A stretch of DNA of 58,104 nucleotides, from contig JACVCL010000005.1 in assembly GCA_016742075.1 (NCBI GenBank), positions 1-58,104 on the forward strand, written 5' to 3'. The notes under the pieces are model-generated. The model made no database searches and was not told the origin of the DNA. It was given only the letters and a program-made list of their open reading frames with translations. The position numbers and the translations under genes were made by a program. Within the stretch, counting starts at the first letter, position 1. Each line of letters opens with the position of its first letter. This DNA comes from Phycisphaerales bacterium. GTDB taxonomy: Bacteria; Planctomycetota; Phycisphaerae; Phycisphaerales; UBA1924. This document shows positions 52,533 through 58,104 of this stretch, one piece after another.

Positions 52533-53186
52533 ATGGCCTTCGTTCTGCCGAGCCTTCCGTACGCGTTCAACGCCCTCGAGCCGCACATCGACGCGCGGAC
52601 GATGGAGATCCACCACGGCAAGCACCACCAGGCGTACGTGAACAACGCCAACAACGCCCTGGCCGGCACGGCCCTCGCCGCAGCCGACGCCGCCACCGTC
52701 TGCCGCTCGCTCCGCGACGTGCCCGCCGACAAGATGACGGTCGTCCGCAACAACGCCGGCGGTCACTGGAACCACTCGCTGTTCTGGGAGGTCATGGCCC
52801 CGCCGTCGGCCGGCGGCGGGGGCCGCCCCGGCGGCGCGCTGCTCGCGGCCATCGAGCAGGCCTTCGGCAGCTTCGACGGCGCGGGCGGCTTCAAGGAGAA
52901 GTTCGCCGCCGCCGCCGCGGGCCGCTTCGGCAGCGGCTGGGCGTGGCTCTGCGTGCAGCCCGGCGGCAAGGTCGAGATCTGCTCGACCGCCAACCAGGAC
53001 AACCCGCTGATGAAGAACGCCATCGGCGACGCGGCCGGCTGCGGGGGCGCACCGATCCTGGGCCTCGACGTCTGGGAGCACGCCTACTACCTCCACTACC
53101 AGAACCGCCGGCCCGACTACGTCTCGGCGTGGTGGAACGTGGTGAACTGGGGCAAGGTCGGCGAGCTCTACGCCAAGGCCAAGTAA
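52533..53186 (+). CDS. sodA: Superoxide dismutase, Fe/Mn family (probably Mn type)
   Basis: Converts superoxide to hydrogen peroxide and oxygen. The 217 residues have metal ligands in the N-terminal HHGKHH, in [10 protein letters not shown], and in [18 protein letters not shown]. The outer-sphere residue is Gln in STANQDNPL and the other position is Gly in AGGHWNH, the combination of manganese enzymes rather than iron enzymes. No signal peptide, so cytoplasmic. CAACAGGAG lies nine bases before the ATG. The long upstream region with an AT-rich inverted repeat may carry a metal- or redox-responsive site. The next gene, an esterase, follows after 38 bases. Confidence 0.95.
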   Translation: MAFVLPSLPYAFNALEPHIDARTMEIHHGKHHQAYVNNANNALAGTALAAADAATVCRSLRDVPADKMTVVRNNAGGHWNHSLFWEVMAPPSAGGGGRPGGALLAAIEQAFGSFDGAGGFKEKFAAAAAGRFGSGWAWLCVQPGGKVEICSTANQDNPLMKNAIGDAAGCGGAPILGLDVWEHAYYLHYQNRRPDYVSAWWNVVNWGKVGELYAKAK

Positions 53187-53224
53187 CAGCACCCGACCCC
53201 GCGTCCCGCTCCGGAGGATCTTCG

Positions 53225-54532
53225 ATGCCCCTGCGCGCCTTCGCCGCCTCGCTCCTGGCGCTCGCCCTCGTGTGTGTGGCCGCCGGCGCGCAGCCGGTCC
53301 GGCGCGGAGCCGAGTATCTGCGGCTGATCGTGCTCGACCGCTCGGGCCTTTTCGAGACCGAGCCGCTGGGCACGCTGTTCCTGGCGTCGAGCGCCACGCA
53401 GTGGAACCCGCGCGGGCAGTGGTCGATGGCCCACGTCAGCCCGGCGGGCGACGCCCCCGGCGGCTGGATGTTCGAGATCCCCCGCGCGGCGGCCGAGGCG
53501 GGGATGGAGTTCAAGTTCACCCGCGGCGGGTGGGAGACCGTCGAGGTCGACGCCCGCGGGCGCGACCTGCCCAACCGCACGCTCCCCGCCGTCGACTGGA
53601 GCGCGCACCCCGCGGGCTCGGGCCCGCCGGTGCTTGAGCTCAGCGTCGAGGGCTTCGCCGATCAGCGCGGCACGAGGTGGCCAGAGATGACGAGCAACCC
53701 GCAGCAGCCCGACCGCACCCCCAGCGTCGTCGGTGAACTCGAGATCTCGCGGATCGCGAGCGCCGTGCTGGGCGCCGAGCGCACGGTGCGGGTGTGGCTG
53801 CCGCCGGGCTACAGGGCCGGCGAGCAGGCATCGCGCCGCTACCCGGTGCTGTACCTCAACGACGGCCAGAATCTCTTCGACCGGGCGACGAGCTTCATCG
53901 GCGTCGAGTGGCAGGTCGACGAGACGCTCACGCGTCTCATCGGCGAGGGGAAGGCCCCGGGCACGATCGTGGTGGGCATCGACAACGGCGGCGACACCCG
54001 CGCCGTCGACTACAACCCGCCCTACACCACCTTCCAGGGCAAGACCAACGCCGCCGACCGCTACATGAAGTTCGTCACCGACGAACTCATGCCCTGGGTG
54101 AACGCCCGCTACCGCACGCTCACCGGGCCCGAGCACACCGGCTTCGGCGGCTCGAGCTTCGGCGGCAACGTCACGGTGTTCGCGATGATGAACAACCCGG
54201 GCGTGTTCGGCGTGGCGCTGGTCGAGAGCCCGGCGGTGCTGCTGGAGGGGCAGAAGATCACCGACAAACTGGCCGAGTTCTCCGGCCCGCTGCCGGGGCG
54301 GGTGTTCATCGCGGTGGGCACGCGCGAGACCAGCCGGGTGGGCGGCGACGAGGCCTACACGCAGGCCGTGCGGCGCCTGGCCGACGTGCTCAGGAGCAAG
54401 GGCCTGGGCGACGACCGGCTGAAGTTCGTCATCGAGCAGGGGGCCGAGCACAACGAGGCGGCGTGGGCGCGGCGTCTGCCGGGGGCGGTGGAGTTCCTGC
54501 TGCGGCCGCCGTTCGGCGCCCCGTCCCGCTGA
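53225..54532 (+). CDS. Exported esterase with N-terminal starch-binding-like domain
   Basis: A 435-residue secreted hydrolase. Signal peptide: MPLRAFAASLLALALVCVAAGAQ. Residues ~30-125 form a beta-sandwich resembling CBM20/starch-binding domains (LGTLFLASSATQWNPRGQWSM, EFKFTRGGWETVEVDARG). Residues ~170-435 are an esterase-D/Fes-type alpha/beta hydrolase with RTVRVWLPPGYRA, YPVLYLNDGQNLFD and the nucleophile elbow GFGGSSFGG. The catalytic His is probably in GAEHNEAAW. The pairing of a glucan-binding-like module and esterase suggests an acyl-glycan or phosphoester substrate outside the cell. CCGGAGG lies just before the ATG. Confidence 0.87.
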   Translation: MPLRAFAASLLALALVCVAAGAQPVRRGAEYLRLIVLDRSGLFETEPLGTLFLASSATQWNPRGQWSMAHVSPAGDAPGGWMFEIPRAAAEAGMEFKFTRGGWETVEVDARGRDLPNRTLPAVDWSAHPAGSGPPVLELSVEGFADQRGTRWPEMTSNPQQPDRTPSVVGELEISRIASAVLGAERTVRVWLPPGYRAGEQASRRYPVLYLNDGQNLFDRATSFIGVEWQVDETLTRLIGEGKAPGTIVVGIDNGGDTRAVDYNPPYTTFQGKTNAADRYMKFVTDELMPWVNARYRTLTGPEHTGFGGSSFGGNVTVFAMMNNPGVFGVALVESPAVLLEGQKITDKLAEFSGPLPGRVFIAVGTRETSRVGGDEAYTQAVRRLADVLRSKGLGDDRLKFVIEQGAEHNEAAWARRLPGAVEFLLRPPFGAPSR

Positions 54533-54554
54533 GCGCCGCCGGCCCGCCCCGGTG

Positions 54555-54566
54555 TACCGTGGGGCC
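54555..54566 (+). promoter_or_regulatory. Leaderless-type -10 element of the small membrane protein gene
   Basis: TACCGT at 54555-54560, six bases, then ATG at 54567. No Shine-Dalgarno. Confidence 0.55.
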
Positions 54567-54839
54567 ATGACCGAGACGACGAGCAGGCCGCGCGGCGGGG
54601 GGCCGCCGTGGGCCGAGATCCTGACCTGGGCCGCCACGGCGGTGATGCTGAGCACCTACTTCGCCTTCACCGCCGGCTGGCTGAAGCCGGGGGTGTCGTT
54701 CTTCCTGTGCCAGTTGGCCGGGCAGGTGGCACTGACCGCGATGAGCGTGGCCAAGCGGGCGTGGCAGCCCGCGGCGGCGAACGGGGCGTTCGGGGTCGCG
54801 AGCGTGCTGGGGCTGATCCGGGCCATCGCCGGCGGCTGA
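54567..54839 (+). CDS. Small membrane protein
   Basis: A 90-residue protein with three hydrophobic segments (ILTWAATAVMLSTYFAFTAGW, VSFFLCQLAGQVALTAM, AFGVASVLGLIRAIAGG). The size and pattern resemble the CBU_0592-like small membrane protein family, but I am not certain. Function unknown. It lies 34 bases after the esterase gene with its own leaderless-type start signal. Confidence 0.7.
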   Translation: MTETTSRPRGGGPPWAEILTWAATAVMLSTYFAFTAGWLKPGVSFFLCQLAGQVALTAMSVAKRAWQPAAANGAFGVASVLGLIRAIAGG

Positions 54840-54898
54840 GGGCGCGGCGCCCGGTGCTTCCCCCGGGCGCTGCGTGAGCACGGCCGGCGCTGCGCCGG

Positions 54899-54927
54899 TT
54901 GACAATGGTTGTTTCAACAGGTATATT
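54899..54927 (+). promoter_or_regulatory. Near-consensus sigma-70 promoter of the YceI gene
   Basis: TTGACA at 54899-54904, a 17-base spacer and TATATT at 54922-54927: a perfect -35, ideal spacing and five of six -10 matches, the strongest promoter in the window. The spacer contains gttgttt and the element lies between short inverted repeats gttga/tcaac (54898-54918), which could be an operator. The leader is about 90 bases. Confidence 0.85.
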
Positions 54928-55023
54928 CGTGCCGTCGCCTGTTTCCTCCAGCGCCCCGTCGGGCCCGCGCGGGCCCCGGCGCGGGGGGCGGGTGCGTGCG
55001 GAACCCAAGCGGGAGTGTGCGCG

Positions 55024-55659
55024 ATGAAGAAGCTCATCGGGTCGGTGCTGACGGCGGGCGTGGTGGGGGCGGCGGTGTTGCTGGCGGGGGGCGTGGCGGT
55101 GGGAGAGCCCGGCGCTTCGAAGCCCGCGGCGGCCGAGCCCGCGGCGTCGGCCAAACCGTTCGACATCGACTCGGTGCACTCGATGGTCAGCTTCCGCATC
55201 GGGCACCTGGGGGTGGCCAAGTTCTACGGCCTGTTCGCCGGCCCCACCGGCAAGTTCCATCTCGACTTCGCCAACCCCTCGGCCAGCGTGCTCGAGGTGT
55301 CGGTGAAGACCGAGTCGGTGCTCTCGGGCAACAGCAAGCGCGACGAGCACCTCCGCAGCCCCGACTTCTTCAACAGCAAGCAGTTCCCCAACATGACCTT
55401 CCGCGCCACCGGCTTTGAGAAGGCCGGCGAGCAGAAGATGACCGTCAAGGGCGAGCTCACGCTGCTCGGCGTCACCAAGCCCATCACCGCCGAGGTGGTC
55501 AAGGTCGGCGAGGGCTCCACGCCGCAGGGCTTCAAGTCCGGCGTCGAGGCCAAGTTCGAGATCAAGCGCTCGGACTTCGGCATGAGCAAGTATCTCGAGG
55601 GCAGCATGCTCAGCGACGACGTGCAGCTGATGGTGGCCCTCGAGGGCGCCCGCAAGTAA
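55024..55659 (+). CDS. YceI-family periplasmic protein
   Basis: A 211-residue exported lipocalin-like protein with signal peptide MKKLIGSVLTAGVVGAAVLLAGG and an Ala/Pro-rich linker. The YceI domain starts FDIDSVHSMVSFRIGHLGVAKFYGLF and continues with NSKRDEHLRSPDFFNSKQFPNMTFRAT and ELTLLGVTKPITAEV, the family hallmarks. YceI proteins bind polyisoprenoids (octaprenyl-type chains) in the periplasm and are often induced by stress or high pH. The strong upstream promoter fits high or inducible expression. GGGAG lies about ten bases before the ATG. Confidence 0.94.
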   Translation: MKKLIGSVLTAGVVGAAVLLAGGVAVGEPGASKPAAAEPAASAKPFDIDSVHSMVSFRIGHLGVAKFYGLFAGPTGKFHLDFANPSASVLEVSVKTESVLSGNSKRDEHLRSPDFFNSKQFPNMTFRATGFEKAGEQKMTVKGELTLLGVTKPITAEVVKVGEGSTPQGFKSGVEAKFEIKRSDFGMSKYLEGSMLSDDVQLMVALEGARK

Positions 55660-55713
55660 GCGGCCCCGCCCGGCACTGAGTCCGCATCTCCCGCCCGGGC
55701 GGCGGCCGACCCC

Positions 55714-56763
55714 ATGACGCGGCGGCCGCCGCCCGGCGCTGTTTTCAGCGGGCCCCGCGCCCGCGTCCTCCGGAGCCTGAGCGTGCTGACGACGGCCCAA
55801 CTGGTGTGGAGCATCGTGGCGCCGCTGGCGATCGCCGCGGTGCTCGGCGTGCTGTGGGTGGTGGCGGCGGCCCGGGTGCGGGCGGGGGCGTGGCTCGGCG
55901 GGCTGCCGGCGGCGCTGGGCGTGGCCGGGGCGGGCATCGCGGCGCACGCGGGGCTGATGCGCCTGCCCGATGGGCAGTTCGGCTGGGTCGAGGACTGGGT
56001 GTTCGTGCTGATTGTGGCGGCGGGCGTGCTGGCCTGGGCCGACGGGGCGTGGCGAGGCGGCGCGCGCGTGTCGGCCGGGAAGTTCATCGCGAGGGTGGTG
56101 ATCGGCGCGGCGGCGGCGGCGCTCATCGGCCGGCGGATGGTGGAGCTCGAGACGTGGACGCGCGGCGCGTGGCTCGGCTGGTCGGCGGTGCTGGGCGTGT
56201 GCGGGGCGGTGCTGTGGACATCGCTGCTGGTGGCGGCGGGTGGCACGGGGCGGCGCGACCCCGCGGAGCGCGCCGGAGCGGTGCCGGCGCGCCCCAGCGG
56301 CGTGCTGGGCGCGGCCGGCGCGGCCGGGCTCTCGGCGCCGGTGACGATGTTCGTCGGCAAGTCGATCGACTACGGCCTGGTGTGCGGGGCGATCGCGCTG
56401 GCGGCGACGGTGCTGGCCGCGGCGGCGTGGGCGGCCGGTCGCTTCCGAGGGGCGGAGGGCGCGGGCAGTGCGGCCCCGGCCGGGGCGCGGGCCGTCGCGG
56501 CGTTCGTGGGCATGGCGCTGCCGGTGATCTGGGCCTTTGGGTGGATGTGGAGCGCTCTGCCGCTGTGGTGCCTGCTCACGCTGCTGCTCGGGCCGACGCT
56601 GGTGCTGCTGGCCGAGATCGGGCCTGTGACGGCCGAGCGGCCTCGCCTGAAGGGACTCCTTCGAGTGACGCTTGCGACGGCGGTGACTCTCGCCCTCGCG
56701 GCGTGGGGAAGCGCCACGTACTTCCGCGAGCCGCCGTCGGGGTACGAGTCGGAGTCGTACTGA
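55714..56763 (+). CDS. Multi-pass membrane protein of unknown function
   Basis: A 349-residue integral membrane protein with about nine hydrophobic helices (for example LVWSIVAPLAIAAVLGVLWVVA, WVFVLIVAAGVLAWA, FVGMALPVIWAFGWMW, LPLWCLLTLLLGPTLVLLA). No transporter or enzyme motif was recognised. The last 20 residues (YFREPPSGYESESY) are hydrophilic. The start ATG 55714 lacks a clear ribosome-binding site. It follows yceI by 54 bases and may be cotranscribed. Its 3' end overlaps the next minus-strand gene by 188 bases. Confidence 0.75.
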   Translation: MTRRPPPGAVFSGPRARVLRSLSVLTTAQLVWSIVAPLAIAAVLGVLWVVAAARVRAGAWLGGLPAALGVAGAGIAAHAGLMRLPDGQFGWVEDWVFVLIVAAGVLAWADGAWRGGARVSAGKFIARVVIGAAAAALIGRRMVELETWTRGAWLGWSAVLGVCGAVLWTSLLVAAGGTGRRDPAERAGAVPARPSGVLGAAGAAGLSAPVTMFVGKSIDYGLVCGAIALAATVLAAAAWAAGRFRGAEGAGSAAPAGARAVAAFVGMALPVIWAFGWMWSALPLWCLLTLLLGPTLVLLAEIGPVTAERPRLKGLLRVTLATAVTLALAAWGSATYFREPPSGYESESY

Positions 56764-57064
56764 GAGCCCGCTGAACCTGCGATGCGGCCTCGATGTGGGT
56801 GTCGGGCCCTTGCGCCGGTGTACCGGAGTGCCCCGCCGCGCCCTCGCCCAACGTCGTCCGGCGCGGTGCCGGGCTTCCTCCATCCGAGCCCGGGCCGGGC
56901 GTGGCGGGAGGGGGTTTGGGAAGCTTGATGCCCAGGATGATGGTGGCGACGCGGCGGAGTTCTGCCGGGTCGGTGAGGGTGTCGAGAAGTTTGGTCAGCA
57001 CGCGGATGGCCGCGAGCTGGGCCCGGGCGAGGTCGTCGGCGAGGGTCAGGTGGAGGGTGTCCAT
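56576..57064 (-). CDS. Small protein of unknown function with leaderless promoter
   Basis: A 162-residue protein. The first ~50 residues are convincingly protein-like and helical (LTLADDLARAQLAAIRVLTKLLDTLTDPAELRRVATIILGIKL). The rest is a Pro/Ser/Arg/Ala-rich low-complexity tail. No family is known to me. The start ATG 57064 is exactly seven bases after TATCTT, with TTGACC 16 bases further up, a good promoter, so the gene is likely real. The C-terminal ~62 codons are antisense to the end of the preceding membrane protein gene, so the true 3' end should be checked for a frameshift. Confidence 0.5.
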   Translation of the reverse strand: MDTLHLTLADDLARAQLAAIRVLTKLLDTLTDPAELRRVATIILGIKLPKPPPATPGPGSDGGSPAPRRTTLGEGAAGHSGTPAQGPDTHIEAASQVQRALSTTPTRTPTAARGSTWRFPTPRGRESPPSQASLEGVPSGEAARPSQARSRPAAPASARAAA

Positions 57065-57099
57065 ACCCGGGAAGATAGTTCGGGTTTTGAACGGGTCAA
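57065..57099 (-). promoter_or_regulatory. Leaderless promoter of the small helical protein gene
   Basis: Minus-strand TTGACC (57099-57094), a 16-base spacer, TATCTT (57077-57072), seven bases, then ATG at 57064. The most complete leaderless promoter in the window. Confidence 0.75.
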
Positions 57100-57245
57100 T
57101 GGATTCGGAGTGAATCCGGGTCAAAAAGTCGCGAAAGTGGGGGTATATGCGTGGATTGAGCGCTCAGGCGACGACATGCGCGTCGATCGCAGGTGGTTGC
57201 GCGGGCGTCGGGGTGGGGGGGCGGGGGATGGGTTCGCGGGGCGTG

Positions 57246-57803
57246 TCAGGCCGCGGGCCACATCCCCGCGAAGATCGCGCCGGTCGCGAGGCCGGCGATC
57301 AGGCCGTCGAGCACGGTCATCGCCAGGGCCCGGGGGGAGTGGGCGAACCAGATGCCGTTGGGCAGGAAGGCGAAGCAGTAGGAGAGGATGCCGGCGGTGC
57401 CGAGCACCTGGAAGACGTGGCCGAAGGTGCTGCCGCGCGGCAGGGTGACGCTCCCGAGATAGGCGATAAGGGCGCTGACGACGAGGTAGACACCGAAGGT
57501 CAGCAGCATGTTGCGGGGCATGTTGATGCGGCCGAAGACGGTGAGGGTGCCGACCGGCCCCGCGGCCCAGCGGGTCTCGGCCTCGGGGCCGCGGGCCTCC
57601 TGGTGCGAGGCGATGTACGGGAAGGAGTAGTTGCCGGGTCCGACGCCGTGCTGCTTCAGGGCGGCGCGGACGGCGTCCTCATGGGGGAGGCGCGTGAAGT
57701 CCTTGCGGTGCAGAGCGAGCATCGCCCACGAAAGGAACGCGGTGAACCACACGGCCGCGGCGGAGAGCAGAGTGGGGAGCCAGAGCTGCTGGAGCAGAGA
57801 CAT
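57246..57803 (-). CDS. Integral membrane protein of unknown function
   Basis: A 185-residue membrane protein with four to five helices: LWLPTLLSAAAVWFTAFLSW at the N-terminus, MLLTFGVYLVVSALIAYL in the middle, FQVLGTAGILSYCFAFLP and TVLDGLIAGLATGAIFAGMW at the C-terminus. A soluble loop (about 30-85) contains FTRLPHEDAVRAALKQHGVGPGNYSFPYI, which looks conserved. No enzymatic motif is seen. The start ATG 57803 follows GGAGGGAGAAAGG by about 12 bases; a longer reading to 57866 is not supported. Confidence 0.75.
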   Translation of the reverse strand: MSLLQQLWLPTLLSAAAVWFTAFLSWAMLALHRKDFTRLPHEDAVRAALKQHGVGPGNYSFPYIASHQEARGPEAETRWAAGPVGTLTVFGRINMPRNMLLTFGVYLVVSALIAYLGSVTLPRGSTFGHVFQVLGTAGILSYCFAFLPNGIWFAHSPRALAMTVLDGLIAGLATGAIFAGMWPAA

Positions 57804-58104
57804 GCGGTCGACGCCTTTCTCCCTCCGGACAACCGGCCCGGGCACGCCCGGCCCGGCGCGCATCACGGCGCGGCCATCGGGGGTCGGGGCAGGGGCCGAG
57901 GGGATTATCGGAGAACCCCCGGGCCTGCGCGTGGAGGATGTGGGCGGCGTTTTGGTCGCCTTGTGTTTGGGTGGGCGTGCTGGGCGAAAAGGCCAGCGGA
58001 TGGCGGCGCGGCGGAACAGGGGGTCGCGGGGCCTCGAATAGTGAGGGATCGGGGGCCGTGCCGGTGTTGCCCGGTGCGGGGCGGTCTGGGGGACGGGGTG
58101 GGGG
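57804..58104. other. Window end without a recognised gene (301 bases)
   Basis: G-rich non-coding sequence. ggattatcgg near 57901 could be a -10 of an outgoing gene. No credible frame with start signals was found; the 3' edge is again very G-rich. Confidence 0.4.

Overview
This 58 kb window is very GC-rich (above 70% by eye) and looks like a chromosomal contig from a planctomycete, most likely class Phycisphaerae. That placement is inferred from several features together: exported proteins ending in short PEP-CTERM-like tails (Pro-x-Pro-Gly, hydrophobic stretch, Arg cluster), exported proteins with C-terminal dockerin-like Asp-rich repeats, a MotA/MotB pair, a divergent RpoD-like sigma factor, and many Cys-x-x-Cys or Cys-rich small proteins. 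No rRNA, tRNA, CRISPR array, insertion sequence, phage gene or integration site was found. The first ~90 bases are almost pure G and look like a contig-end artefact.

Layout. 1-13 kb: GNAT acetyltransferase, ispG with a pseudouridine synthase, an aldehyde dehydrogenase, a translationally coupled M16 peptidase pair, an ABC-2 exporter, a long UbiD decarboxylase and a PlsC acyltransferase. 13.5-17 kb: motA, motB and a convergent FHA-GspE fusion ATPase. 17-24 kb: an unknown protein with a (GGGS)4 linker next to fumarylacetoacetase, two exported structural proteins, and a YyaL-type thioredoxin-domain protein. 24-37 kb: rpmB, a serine hydrolase pair, sucC, rpmH, rnc, a possible lipoprotein, a CBM48 protein, an aquaporin, rpsG and rpsL (a truncated str cluster) and glmS. 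37-41 kb: astA and astD of arginine catabolism, separated by a flagellin-like protein. 41-48.6 kb: exported proteins, including three consecutive Cys-rich ones (one a secreted metallothionein-like protein), an arginase-family enzyme, and a 1031-residue repeat protein with a dockerin-like tail. 48.6-58 kb: a membrane/coiled-coil protein, tilS, the sigma factor, a superoxide dismutase, an esterase, YceI and several membrane proteins.

Two patterns run through the window. First, at least eight genes without a Shine-Dalgarno sequence have a TANNNT -10 hexamer exactly 6 or 7 bases before the start codon. This is the signature of leaderless transcription. Other genes have clear AGGAG-type sites and conventional -35/-10 promoters (rpmB, rpmH, rpsL, yceI). 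Second, secreted and surface proteins are abundant. The three Cys-rich exported proteins at 42.6-43.9 kb are the best candidate for an undescribed system. S12 carries Arg at residue 88, a known streptomycin-resistance substitution in other bacteria.
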